A stretch of DNA of 64,000 nt from assembly GCA_001557505.1 (NCBI GenBank), contig LSAX01000003.1, positions 930,001 to 994,000 on the forward strand, written 5' to 3'. The position numbers and the translations under genes were made by a program. Each line of letters begins with the position of its first letter. Position 1 is the first letter of the stretch. This DNA is from Reticulascus tulasneorum (lineage: Eukaryota; Ascomycota; Sordariomycetes; Glomerellales; Reticulascaceae). The notes beneath the pieces were generated by a model. That model ran no database searches, was not told where the DNA came from, and saw only the letters and a program-made list of their open reading frames with translations. Shown here piece by piece: positions 18,470 to 31,084 of this stretch.

Positions 18470-21400
18470 TGCAAGTTGAGGAGTGCAGGGAGTGTTGTGG
18501 GATCAGATATGGAACATGTCGATGACTCTTTCTTTGGGTTACATGTCGCCCCAGACCCGATTTATCGCATCATTCCGTTGACTGCAATGCGCAGCGGACG
18601 TACGTCTTATTTGTTTCTCGTCCGGCAGTGTTGTTGTACGCGTGACTTCGTCTTGGGCATTGATTGCCCTGGCAGGTTTCGCCCAGCAGAGCCGGGGAGA
18701 GTCTGCCGCGCCCTTCTCTTGCTAGACGCCAGCTGGTGAGCACAACCTTCGATTTCCATGGGACTGTGGGAGCTTCCACAGCGCATGTGTCCGATTTGAA
18801 TATCGTCTTGTTTATCGTTGGTGATAGACACGTCCAACAACGGGCGAAGCGAGCCTCGATTCAAATCTCCCGTCGAAACTTGACGACCACGCGCTCCAGC
18901 CCTCTCCGTCAACAATCGAGAGGTTCCACTAGATATATGGTCTAATCCATCTCGGATGACAGTGCCTTCTCCGCCATTGGAGCAGTGAGACAAGTGCAGC
19001 GGCCGCAGGCATGGGCTGACGCCGTCTGGAGGTGTGGACTGCAGCGCGTGCTATAATCCTTGATACACGACTCTAATAGCTCCCTCGGGCAGACAAGAGA
19101 AACGCCATGCTGATTGAACGGTACTGCTTGCGTTGAGGAGATGACGGAGATGAGAAAACCTGCAATTATGGAAGACTATTTGGGAGATCAGCTTCTCGGG
19201 AATGTATCGAGGCCATGCGGACCAGCTCACCTTCATTTTCGATAATTAACCCCTGACCAACTGGGCAGCAACACAAAAAGAAAACGATCTTTGAGGAAGA
19301 ACTTGGATTCGGCTAGAATGATTTCCTGCTCTGGCAACTCGTTGTGAAAAAACAGTTTGGTGCTCGAGGACAGAGAACCACTAAGCCGACTTTGCAGCGA
19401 TCCAGCCGGGCAGCAACCTAAGGTAGTGGGGTGGCCGAATATCTTATGACCAATATGATTCTGGCTGACCCGGTACTGATGGAATAGCAATATCGTCATG
19501 CAATTTATTTACTGATATGGAAATTTCTTGGAATTCTTGGAATTGAGGCACAGGATCTGCCGGCAGACCAGACGGCGGACTTGTGCTTCCAGCGGCCAGA
19601 GACTTCACGGATCTCCCTACCCGCGGTACACAAAGCAATACTAGCTTGGTAATCCTGACGCCGGAATCTGGAGGGAAATAAGAGTTATTCATCGGCTGCT
19701 TGGCATCTCGGGCACCCAGACAGCATATCTGGATCATGGATCTGCAGCGTAGCCCGGGGCCAAGGATGATATCTGCACGCTGAGTTACAGAGCGACGTTC
19801 CATCCCGATGTTAAGGTTATGAGTATCCACGTCTCCGCCCCATAGTTCCTCTGCATGAACTCAGAGAGAATTCGGAGAGCAGGTCAGAAGCTCACAGGAT
19901 CCAGAGTGATCTACCGTCCAGTCAACCAAACCCACTGAGGTGCAGCCAAAGTGACACTACATAAAAGCACTCGGAAATGGGTCACGGTAATTGGGCAGCG
20001 CTCCTAGCGAAGACGATCAAAGATGCCTCGCATCTGCAGGATTTGGGAATTGCGGTGGTTGTCAGATTGGGAGGATCAAAGACTGACAGGCAGAAATGCA
20101 CCTTAGTTGCTGAGCACATGCCGATACATCCAAAGACCCATAGGCTTGGGACTATATAACTGCCTGAAAGCACATGTGAATCCCATTCGTAAAGCACCTG
20201 TGGTGATGCGGCTCAATTTAAGCGCTTGTTTCGAGCCCGAGCCCCATTGGTCCGGCAAATGGGAGGGAAGAAACAATGACTGGGTGCTCCGCATTTCGGG
20301 AGTTGTATACCAGTTGTACAATGCCAAGAATAGGCAGTCCTGTTCTGGAAATCGCTAGCTATAGGCTAAAGCGTGATTGATTACGAGCATAGTGCCGCAA
20401 AAGAGCGAGAAGTCAGTGAATCATGTGATTATGTCGCGACAAAAGCTGCTGAGGTTGGCAGACAGAGGCTCACATATATGATGCCCGAAGTGGTAAGGTT
20501 TCATTCATTAATGTATGGTCGGGCCTACGAATTGGGCGGTGGGTTTGTTCCGGATTGAGGAGCATACGTGCCAGGAAGGCATCAGGGATCGGGGAGATGC
20601 GTGGGATTTCAATCTCTTCAGCTTCTGCATGTGGCTCCCTTAATTCTCATTTGTCATGTCAACAATCGCCATATAGCGGTCTATATGCACTTCCGTACTC
20701 ATGAATATCTGATCGGAGAACTGTGTCACAACCGACCTACAAAGGCTGCAGTTCAAGGTCAAGCTAGCAGCTTCCAAGTCGTTAGAATAGCAAGCACCGG
20801 GTTCCCAGGATCGAATCCAGCGAGATATGGACTCGCGTCGGGGGATTTAATAAGGGCCCTGGCTCAGCGTCCCTTACACGAGCGAGTCCTTAATCAGGCG
20901 CCATCGCTTTCGAAATACCGAAGTTGCAAGCAGGTTCGAAAGAGCGGGCTCAACGCTGGACCAACGCATTCATCGTCGGAGCTGATGAAGACGACTGTCA
21001 CTGCCAGGAGTCACCAGGCGCTCAGATGGAGGTCTGCATTGTCTCAGGCCTCGCTAGTAGAGCTCCTGGGTCGACGTTTCCTGGGATGGTGGCTTTTGCC
21101 TTCCGTTGACTTCAACTACTCTCTTCCCAGCCGGTCGTGTCTATCGCGTGACGAATTGGTCCAGAGCTCATGAGCCAGTCACCTGCATACCAATGATGGA
21201 GGACAACCGGACCATGAGGTACAATTCCCAGAAGTTGGCAATGCCTCCCAATTGAGTCCGTGGATTATTCTGGAATCGGTTTCTTGTAGCCACTCGGCGC
21301 GAGGTCGCGAAAGGGGACAAAGCCCCTACCTAAGTAGAGGTGCAGAGCGTGCATGTACCTATGTACCTTTTAGGAGCAGAGTCGATCCACCGCCACACCA

Positions 21401-24400
21401 CCCCTGCGTAGCTGGACCGAAGCGAGGTGCACCGCCACAAGCCACACTCCCATAACTTGGTTGATGTGCCGCCAAGAACTGTGGCACCGTCATTGAATCG
21501 TGTCGATCCTTCTCTTATTACTTGATTTCTTTTGCTTGGGTGTGGACATATCGGATGAGTGGGAGTCGGCAAGGAGGTTGACAGCTGTGGTCTGGGCATC
21601 CTGTGGTAACCGCCTACTACGTACGGAGGTAGTGTAGCACAATGCGAAGTTGAGAAGGTTTCGTAATGGTGGAGTGGCTTGTAAAGGGCAGTCCCCCGCT
21701 TGAGGCGTGAAAAGTTCCACGGTCGGCGCACTGGCGTCTCATCCGCTGGCCAGCATGCTTTGGGATTCCTCCGAATGAACGGACTAATGAGAATGGGGAC
21801 GTGCTGGGGCCAGACATGAAGAAGTCGCGGGAACATGACAAGAGAACGAAAATCAATACCAGATATCTGTATGCAGTGATCGTGATGTAGTGAGTGCACA
21901 GCGAGAGATCTATCCCGCTGACATATGCCAAGAAATAAGGCTGCGGGAAGATGTGGTTCGAGAAATGCCAGGAGACGCTAGATCTACCGTTGGGACCCAA
22001 GCCAGGGGGGATCAGTCGATGATGGGCCGGCCGGGTAGTGGGCGTGGGCGGAATTCTTAGGCATTGTCCACATCGGCACAGGAGGCAGAGAAGATCCTAG
22101 ATCGGATGACAGTCGACAAATTCAAAGCACGATAGGTTTTGCTCCCCAGAAAGGAAATGGACGCCGATGATGGCATTGAGGATGGTTATCGATATTTTCC
22201 AAGCCTCGTGGCTAGTTGGCGGGGACGACGCGAAGAAGTGGAAGACGCGGACGTTTGGGAGAGAAGATGAAACCAGCCCAGCACCCAGCTATGGTGTGTC
22301 TATTTTTGAATCCTGCCAGAGCACTAACTCGAAAGGCTCAGTGGATCAAGACGCTGAGCCTCCACCCACCGAACCCGCCCAAGGGGGCGCGCCATCACAT
22401 CACTGCTTCAACATGGCGCGCTAGATGTTCTGGAATGTGGGAGGATCGGGAGAAGATCGGGAATAATAACTTCATGCTAATGGCATTAGACCTTGGTAGC
22501 AGTAGGGAACTACGGCATGATGGTGATGTCGACAAAAATTTTGAGTTTCAAAGCCTAATTAGTTCAGCTCAACGAAAAGGAGCCTTTTGAACGCCGATGC
22601 GGTCCCGTCGGTCTCATTCGGGTAGCTCGTGTTGTGCTTGTCCGGCACGCAGAATCCCAAGGTCCGTCGCTAATGAGTAGTCTACTTCGTACAGGTATGT
22701 ACAGTGGCACGTAGCTTGAAGGAATTCAATGGATTCCAATGGATGGATGCGACGATCGGTCGGCTTCGCGGCAAAGCCACACTCTCTGTACCGACACCCG
22801 TGCACCCGTACTACGCTGTAACTTTAGCAGACAATGGGTGTTTCTCACTGGCCCTGGAGAACCTTTTGGACACGCTAGAACAGGAACCGGTTTCAGTGGG
22901 AGGAGTGTGGGCGAGTTTGAGTGGCACAGCGAAGAAAAAGGAGAATGTGATGCGCGCCGCCGACCCCACCATGGTAATAAGCATTTCGCATCTTTTTCGC
23001 ATTCGCAAACGAGCCAATGCCATCGCTCCGTGGGGCGAACACTGGCGGTGGCAGTGCATGGCAGCAATCCCTCCCAAAGGTCATGCAAGCTCGGGGCAAG
23101 GAGAGTTGGTCCACCCCGATACGCCGACATGACCGCTTGCAGCCAAAGGTGTGCCCTGGATGACTGATCAGGTCGCGCAAGCTGAGGTCTGCAGCAATCT
23201 CTCAGTCCGCGGAGGGATCAGGATCCCAAACCGCCTGCGTCCTGGAGTCTCCGCCAGGAAGGGGGGACACCCTACGAAGTATATGCATAGCAGGAGGTTT
23301 AATCCCCAGACAGGTGTCAAAAAGATCAACCCATAAACAAAGCTCCACACGGAATCGTGAAGTGGGAGAGAGAATGGAACAGCATGTGAAAACCATTAGG
23401 GGGGCACGAGGGGGGGGGGAGGAGTTCGAAATGCATATGAACTGCCTCCAAGCCAATACATCATGGGCCATGTCGAGCTGGGAAATCAAATCTGGGCTGA
23501 GCAAACTTGACATCTGGCAGCCACTCTCTCTCCGATCCCCAATCTTCGCTCTGCTGGAAGCAATAAGAATTAAGAATACGCGGAGCCAGTTGAACTGCCA
23601 CACCGGAATTGCGGCACTGCTCCTCTTTTTGAATCTTGGAGGTACTTCTCTCAACATAGCGGATCCAATACGCTCCCGACGTACCCGATAGCATCTCCGC
23701 AGCTCTCATATCAACCGCCGCCTGTTGGCGTTTTATGATCAGAGTGCCAATTGCCAACCCCGAAAAAGGAACTCCTCATCTTTCCTCATCAGGACTTTCA
23801 CCACCCCTCGAGAAGCATTATCTGTTTAATCATCCACGAGAGAGAGGGCCATCGATCGATCCAAATTCGTCAATCATCCGGACCTTCACTCTCTACACCC
23901 AATCCAACCCCGCCGTCGTCGTTGTCGGTGTCGTTTGCGCAGTCGTCAGCCCAGCCATACAAACTTCTACCGCTACCGCTGTACAGTAGGAAGGACCCTT
24001 ATCGTCGTCACATCAGATCCCCCAAAGGACCGTGTCGTGTGTCGTGTCGGCAGTCTCAAGTTTACCGTGCATCTGGTACCAGTAGGAAACTGGACCAGCC
24101 CGCCCGTGGGTCAAGACTGGACTGACTGACGACTCCTTCAAAAAGGACCTCTCGAAAAGGCAGCTGGCGTCGTCATCCTCAGGCCGCAGACACAGCCAGA
24201 TCACAGCCAAAGTAGCACGAGCAGCGTCTCCCAGGCCAAGAATCCGCAGCAGTGGCTCCACCATAGCCCGGCGCTGATTGGCCCCCTTCGCACTCGCTCT
24301 CGCTCTATTCCGCTTTGGGCGCCCTGATAATCGGCTTACGCGTCCTCTTCTCTCGCACCCCACCTCGCACCCTCGTTAGCGAAGGCCCCACCCCTGTAAG

Positions 24401-24773
24401 GCCGCGGGCCCCAGTTTTAGTTCCTCCGAGCCTTTTCGTTCGACTGCGACTGCCCTGCCCTGCGCCCAGGCACCCATAACATTCAAGGAAGCCACTACCC
24501 CCCGGCGACTTTTGTCACTCCGTCTTCCCATTGAACTTCCTTCATCAATCACCATCCTACCCTCGCACACACTTTCCATCTCCCTCTCCCTGTTCTCCTA
24601 CTACTCTTTCTCTCTTTCATCATCAATCGAGAAAACAAAATCGAAGCCAAGCTTCCATCAAAACAATCATCACTTGTCCCCGTCCGCATTGGATTACCAA
24701 CCAACCAACCAACCTGTTGCCACCGATCGGTACCAGACTCAAGTTTAACGTTTGAGGGCATCCAGGATTGAGA
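18470..24773. other. 6.3-kb region without a supported gene
   Basis: Many open frames of 60-200 codons exist on both strands (longest 20568-21173 plus, from a GTG, and 21330-21899 minus). They overlap one another, lack signal peptides or motifs and show no splice logic. The last 270 nt before 24774 are pyrimidine-rich with CCAACCAACCAACC and look like the 5' leader of the bZIP gene. The rest may be regulatory or decayed DNA. Confidence 0.4.
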
Positions 24774-26544
24774 ATGACGGGTCCCGGCCATTCTGTCGAT
24801 AACATCGACGCTCTTCTCGACTTCAGCGAGTACGACGCCATCTCATCCTACCAATCTCCTTCGCTGTCCCCCGCCAGCACAAGCAAGAACTCGTTCTCTG
24901 CCCGACCGTCCGTCAGCCAAATAGCCACGCCGACCATCCCGACCACACAACCCCTCACCGGCCCGAGCCATCAGTACGAACTGTACAAGCAGCAGACCGG
25001 CATCGTACCCGGTGCTCTGGCAAGCACCCTCGCTGTGAACCAGGCCAACTCTCAGATCTCCGGTTACAGCAGTTATGGGATGGATTACCTCGGTGGCCTC
25101 ACCCCCGACAATGACCTGTTCGACTTCAACACCGCTCCCTCCCAGGGATCGTCCAACGCTCTCGAGATGGACATGGACTTCGACTCGCCTCCCGAGTCTC
25201 ACTTCCTCTTCCCCGACATGCCCGACATGACCATCAACCCCAACGCCATCGGCGGACAGGAGTCGCCCGTCGCCTCGTCGCAATCCATTGGCAGAGTCTA
25301 CCCCGGCATGCACTCGGAGGCTGCCCTCGCCAAGGCACAGGCCCAGCAGAGGCAACAACAGCAGATCATTCAGCAGCAACGCCAACAACAGGCCAAGCCA
25401 AGAACCAAGAGCGCCCAGCCTGCCGACCCTATTGTGGAGCAGAAGATCACTCAGCTCCTCAACTCCATGCGTGCCCGCCCGGCCTCCGACTCCGAGAGCC
25501 CGCTCCCACATCTCAACGTCTCTCGCCTAAGAAAGGACGAGGACGATATGGATGAGGATGAGAGGTTACTCGCCAGCGAAGAGGGCAAGAAGCTTAGCAG
25601 CAAAGAGCGAAGACAACTCCGCAACAAGGTGTCTGCACGCGCATTCCGTTCGCGAAGAAAGGGTAAGATATGCAGACCACTGAACATCATTCCAGCATCA
25701 CTAACGTGTCACAGAATACATCACCCAACTCGAGGCTGAGATTGCCAACAAAGTGTCTGAGAACGGCGACCTGCGTACCCAGAACAGGGCCCTGTCCGAA
25801 GAGAACAAGCGTCTCTCTGACCTCACCCGCATGCTCCTCTCCTCCCCTTCCTTCTCCAACTTCCTCGATCATCTCAGCAACAGCCCCCAGACTGCGCAAG
25901 CCCCATCCCACATGAAGGTGGAACAGCGAAGCGAGCAACGCCAGGCCAAGGATGTCAACCCGTACGGTGCACAGGTCGACGACACCCGACACCAGATCGG
26001 CATGGCTATGATCCCGGAGCAGAACATGGACTTCTCCATGCTCAGCCTGGACAATGATACCTTCAGCTACCAGCCCCAGGTGTTCGCTGTCTTCGAGACT
26101 CCCGAAGTCCCAGCCACCATCGACACCAACGTCCTCTCTGGCAAGTCTTCCAACTTTGTTGGCGACAGCTTCGAGTCGGATGACGAGAAGATTGAGCTCC
26201 CCGCCCTTGACGCACCCAAGGTCCTTGCCCCCGAGGTCCGCTCAAGCGCCCCTGCTGAGGAGGAGGTGTATGATGACGAGTTCGAGAACGACCCTGAATT
26301 CGCATTGTACCACACTGCTCCCTCTCAACCCACCGCTGCGCCAGTCGAGCTTGATTCCGAAGGCTTCTCCCACGTCGACATCTTCGGCGGTATCGAATCC
26401 GAGAAGGTCCTTGCCCGCTACGAACTCGTCGACGCTTCGGAAGAAGAAGCCTCCGCGGTGCTTGCCATGGTCAAGGTCCAACGCATCAGCGCTGGACTTG
26501 AGTCAGTAATGGCGAGGTTAGAACGGCTCACTATGGATCTTTAA
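24774..26544 (+). CDS. meaB: bZIP transcription factor, MeaB-like
   Basis: A 572-aa protein from exons 24774-25662 and 25715-26544. The 52-nt intron (GTAAGA...CACAG) splits the bZIP codon run between RSRRK and EYITQLEAEI. The basic region and zipper are SSKERRQLRNKVSARAFRSR followed by EYITQLEAEIANKV and heptads through LSEENKRLSDL, with the signature N-x7-R. Just after it comes LTRMLLSSPSFSNFLDHL, which I recall as typical of MeaB, a factor acting with the GATA regulator AreA in nitrogen metabolite repression. The N-terminus is Ser/Pro/Thr-rich with a Gln-rich helix (about 180-205), and the C-terminus is acidic. It acts in the nucleus. A related name (IDI-4-like) is possible. bZIP certain; MeaB identity likely. 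Confidence 0.88.
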
Positions 26545-28974
26545 GCTGTACGGCATTCGCTTCGGTTTCACTTTTCTTCTGTCATCCATATTTCACACAC
26601 CACTTGAGTGTGCATATTACATTTAAAGACCTTGATGGGTTATGAGGCGTTGGGGACAAGATGGTACCAATCAAACCCTAATTGGGTCAGCATTTTTTGA
26701 TTTGAGATGAAAAGAGGCCAGGAACGGCAGGTTCCATTATCACGATTGATGGGCATCGTCGGTGTTGTGAAGATGAAGGTATATTGAGGCGGATATCAGT
26801 TGGCTATAGCCATCATGTATTAGATAGCCCAGGCTCCCGCTACTCGATCCAAAGAAATTTACAAACAATTTATAGCAACCTGGTCCCTACATGCTCTTTC
26901 CGCTTGTCCAATTGCCACTCTTATCGACGTGATCGCAGAGATATGTTCGGTGACTTACCCTAAAAGAACAGCGGTCCTGTTGAATGTTGACGAATGACGA
27001 ACCGTAGATTTGTACCAATATCCTTGTGAGGTTTGCCAACTTATGTACACTGCCAACTACTAAATGTTAATGTTGAGCTCTGAAGTAGTAGTCTAGACGA
27101 GAGAAGCGGATGACTACGACACATCATGTTCCTACTACCGCCCAATAGGGTAGCTAGGAAACGAGGTTAAAGATGCGAAGCTTCGAGCAGCGCCTCGAGG
27201 CCAAGTCGCGTGAGTGTTGCGAGTAACCATCGAACATTGCAGCTTCCAATTCCGATCAGCGCAGGAGGTTGCCGGCGTGTTCTAGGCTCGAAGCTGGAGC
27301 TAAGAACGGGGACAGCAGTATTGGATACACAGGGGATGGGAATGAGGCTGGCCTAGAGGCATGGCATGTAGAGTGGCAGATCAAGATCGGGAGTATGATG
27401 GGGAAACGGCACAGTCTGGTCACGAAGAAGCAGGCTGACCCGGCCGGAGAAGCGGTTTCGTCTTCTTGACCTGAACAGCACCGTTCAGAATGCTACATCG
27501 TTCAGAATGCTGAGATACTATTCAGAATGCCGAGAGCCGGCTGCTGGCAAGTCTCCAACTACGGGGCGGAGGTTGCTTGACGTCCTTGGCCTTGTGTCTG
27601 ATGAGGATAGAAATGGCGCGGTCTGGGTAGGTTGCCACGACCAAGATGTATGAGAGTCGAGCGAGGAATCCCGCTCCAACTACGAGCACGAATATGAGCA
27701 TGCATTGGTTACACCTATGGTCAAGCTATGGAGGAAGGAAAGGGTCCAGCCCGGCTCTTTGGGAGCCTGCGATACGGAGCTTGGCCTGGTCACCAGCTTC
27801 AGAGGTTACATATTCGAGCTTGCTTGATTACACGGGCTTCAAAGCCGATTTGGAACCCCAAAATGCCCGAATGAGATGCTTGGCGGATAGATCAGGCAGC
27901 TTAGTCGTTGTCCTGGCCGAGTGGATGATGCTACCGAGCTCTGAGTCTTTCAGGTTGATTCGGCTTCTGGTAGTAAAAGTTGGAAGTCCTAATTACCAGA
28001 AGAAGCCTCTAAGCGTCACTGGGTGCTACCTGTAAAGATGTTTGATGGACTTGTGGCACAGCCGTTCTTTCTTTTGCCCCAGCTCTAGATGCTCTCCAAC
28101 TCGCATGGAGATGGAGCTTACCGCAGCCAGGTCCAACTTCGAGCTGTGATGTGATCGTGCTTGGCCAGCTCCCAATTGGGGTTACTCAATCCATCAAGCT
28201 CAGCGCCGCAATAGGCATAGCGATATTGCTAATTCGGGAGCTGGTGGCTGTCCCCGAACGCTGCTCTACTGCAGCGGGATTACTCATGGCCCACAACTCG
28301 TGGGGGAAGCCATGATCTGCAGACCCGAACAGTCCTGCTTCTAGCGGGCTGCGCTCCAAAGCAAGCAACTAAGCCCTGCGCCGGGCGAAGCTGATTGGTG
28401 GGAGGGTACGAACGGGATGACTAGGGCGTAGGCGATGATTCACGAACAGGAATGGGGGCTGAGATGCTGGGGAAGATGGGTGCGCTCGCGCGGAATACCG
28501 CCCCGGCTGCGGGCTGGCTGGGAAATGCAACGATTTCCAAAGACGGGTTTATACTAAGTCCTGTGCAGCACGGCGACTAATGCTGGCTCGGGATTCACGG
28601 CGAGCCGCATGCCTGGGGTCAACCATCGACATAGGGCGGGAAACCTGTCCGACGGAAGTCATGGTGGGATGGCAACAAAATCTTCCCTAGCGCTGGGGCT
28701 TAGTAGACTCTGCGATGAGTGTGCGACAAAACTGCATGATGGCGCCAGAGCTGCAAAGCTTCCCGGCATGGTGCTCGTGGCTTGTGTGATTCGTACGACG
28801 ATAAGACGATAGAGGATAACGGGGACTGAATGCTTCACTGACTGGATCATGATAGCTCGAGGAGTATTTATCGGTGTCCAAGAGGACATCTTCAGATTAG
28901 ATGGTCTTTCTAAATCTACAGCTCTCTAGGATTGTTCGTGGTTTGAACTTCCCTCTACATCTAAGCGTCTTCGT
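26545..28974. other. Intergenic, no gene supported
   Basis: 3' flanks of the bZIP gene (plus) and the alpha-amylase gene (minus), about 2.4 kb. Includes a cluster of three TTCAGAATGC copies (27484-27530). Open frames such as 27646-28035 have no protein character. Confidence 0.45.
27483..27530. repeat. Three spaced copies of TTCAGAATGC
   Basis: Identical decamers at 27484, 27501 and 27521, spaced 17 and 20 nt apart; the first two extend to GTTCAGAATGCT. This is an imperfect tandem array with a period near two helical turns. Confidence 0.6.
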
Positions 28975-30810
28975 CTACTCTTCATAGATGTTGCTATCAC
29001 TGCAAACAGTCAGCACGGATTCGGACATGTCACTCATGGAATGGAGACAAAACACTTACAACTCCTCGTTGAACTGCTCCCTCCCCTCCGCCTCCCGATT
29101 CACAAAGACGCTCACGCTAGTCTGGCCACACACAAACTCGCCGAAGCCGTCCTCGCCAATCACCACCTCCCGGTCGCTCCACCCGAGCACGTCGGTCCAC
29201 ACCTCGCCCGCATGCATCTCCCCGACGTGCATGCGCTTGCTCCCGGGGCCGGCGTTGCTCAGGACGACAGCGCAGCCGAAGCGGCGGTCCCACGTGCCGT
29301 ACTTGACCCAGCCGAGGCAGGTCGCGTAGTCCCAGTAGTCGGCCTGCTTGCCATACCCGTACAGCTTGCGAGCGAGCGTCAACTTGGGGAGGATGCCCCC
29401 GCACGATGGCGGGAAGGGGTGCTCGCCTTTGATGCCGTAGAGGTCGCCGTACCAGACGCAGGGGTAGCCTTCGGAGCGGAGGAGGATGAGCGCGTAGGCG
29501 AGGGGCTTGAACCAAGGTTCGATGGGGGCTTCAAGTGCTTGATAGGGCTGCGTGTCGTGGTTCATAACCAAGGTCTGGGATATGAGCAGTAGTTCCTCGC
29601 GCATTCAAGGACATGAGAATCTACTAACCACCGCGTTGACTGGCTCCCGCTGCACGAGCGAGCCGTCGAATACCTGCCTCATATCGGCGCCGCTGCCCTT
29701 GCTGATCGTGCTGAAGTTGTACACGAGAGGGGCGTCGAACAGGGAGAATTTCTTGCCCATGTTCTGGAGATACTTGGACATGTCGTCGAGGCTGTCCTTC
29801 CAGAACTCACCAACGAAAAACCATCCCTGGCCGTACTCGGCGTCCAGCTCGGTGATGAACTTGCGCAGAAACTCTTCGCTGTAATGCTTGATGGCGTCGA
29901 AGCGGATTCCCTTCAGAGGTACAGTCTTGGCTAGCCATTTACCCCAGTTAAGAACATCCTCCTCGACCTCCGGGTGCGAATAGTCCAGATCGGAGCCCAT
30001 GAGGAAATCGCTTCACGTCCATCGTCAGGAAGTCAATCTGGATGGATGACACGGGCGACTCACTAGTTTCCCTTCTCACTGTCGACATCGGGCACGTCGG
30101 CCCATCCTGTGTTCTGGTCGCCCATGATCTTGTAGATGGAGGTTTTGCCGTCCGCAGCATTGTAGTCGACGCCGCTGAAGTGGTACCAGTGGTACTTCAT
30201 CTTGCTGTACTTGTCTTTCCTGCCGGGGAAGTCGAAGCCTACCCATGCTTGGATCTCGTACTTGTCGGTGATAAACTTGTTACGGTCGTCCTGATCGACT
30301 TCGGCTGCCATGCACTTTTCTTTATGATCCGCTGCGAACTTGTGGTTCAGCACCGCGTCCCAATACAGCCCGAGGCCGGTCTTCTTGGCGGTCTCGGCCA
30401 GCTTCATCAGCTCTTCGAAGGTGCCCCACTTGGTGGCTCTGGAGCCTTTCTGGTCGAACTCGCCTAGATCATAACTTTTGCACTGTCAGTCAAACGCGCT
30501 ACCCTCCACAAAACATTGACGTGGGTCTTACAGATCGTAGATATCATAGCCATTTCCTTCCTTCGAGGAGCCTTTGCATCTGCGATATTTGTCAGAACAA
30601 CGGAAGCGCAACCGGGCCGGATCAATTGACGCACCCTGGGGGAAGCCAGATGTTGTCGATGCCGAAGGCCTTGAGCTGAGGAACATGCTTTTCCAAGCGA
30701 ACCCAGTGCTTCTGATCCGCAGGCACATACCATTCGAAGCCCTGCATCATGGTCATGTTCTCGGCGGTGGGCTCCTGCTTGACCTCATTGTTGGGCTCTT
30801 GTTCAGCCAT
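28975..30810 (-). CDS. Intracellular alpha-amylase, GH13
   Basis: Glycoside hydrolase family 13 enzyme that cleaves internal alpha-1,4 bonds of starch or glycogen-like glucans. It has no signal peptide (start MAEQEPNNEVKQE, Kozak-like CACCATGG), so it is likely cytosolic, like the bacterial-type maltohexaose-forming amylases of fungi. Exons: 30635-30810, 30532-30579, 30064-30474, 29629-30010, 29060-29574 and 28975-28999, with introns of 53-60 nt, all in phase. Catalytic residues: nucleophile Asp near 250 (GIRFDAIKH), acid/base Glu near 280 (FFVGEFWK), and Asp near 346 (VMNHDTQP). GCKGSSKEGNGYDIYDL is the metal/substrate region. The last intron is optional: without splicing the protein stops at 29056 (511 aa); with GTAAGTG...TTTGCAG splicing it has 518 aa and a new tail. 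The 8-bp repeat array at 31061 lies in its promoter. Confidence 0.92.
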
Positions 30811-31060
30811 GGTGATGGAATGGCGACTACCGCTGGGTAGTTTCGGCAAATTCAAGGGCTGCAGATGTCGGATGGACCAAAAAAGAGTATGCAGAACAGC
30901 CGTCCAAAGTCGAGAGAAAGGGAGAACCTGAGAGAGTGGCCATCGTTGTGCGTTATATTTATTCTAGCTGGCGCGCCAGCCCACCTTGCGAGCTTATCTC
31001 CAATCAATCACAGTAGCTCGAGTCAAACATCTCGCATCTTACCGCCGCGTATGCCCCGTC

Positions 31061-31084
31061 AGCCAGCTAGCCAGCTAGCCAGCT
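31061..31084. repeat. AGCCAGCT x3 tandem repeat
   Basis: Three perfect head-to-tail copies of an 8-bp unit, ending about 250 nt upstream of the amylase start codon. Could be a simple repeat or a clustered factor-binding site. Confidence 0.8.

Noticed and set aside
20780..20840. GGATCGAATCC resembling a tRNA T-loop
   Set aside because: Flanking bases do not form the 5-bp T-stem or a 7-bp acceptor stem.
20568..21173. 201-codon plus-strand frame
   Set aside because: Begins at GTG, no motif, no splice logic, random-like composition; neighbouring frames are equally open.
21330..21899. 189-codon minus-strand frame
   Set aside because: No ATG-linked protein character, Pro/His/Thr-rich noise, and overlapped by several other open frames.
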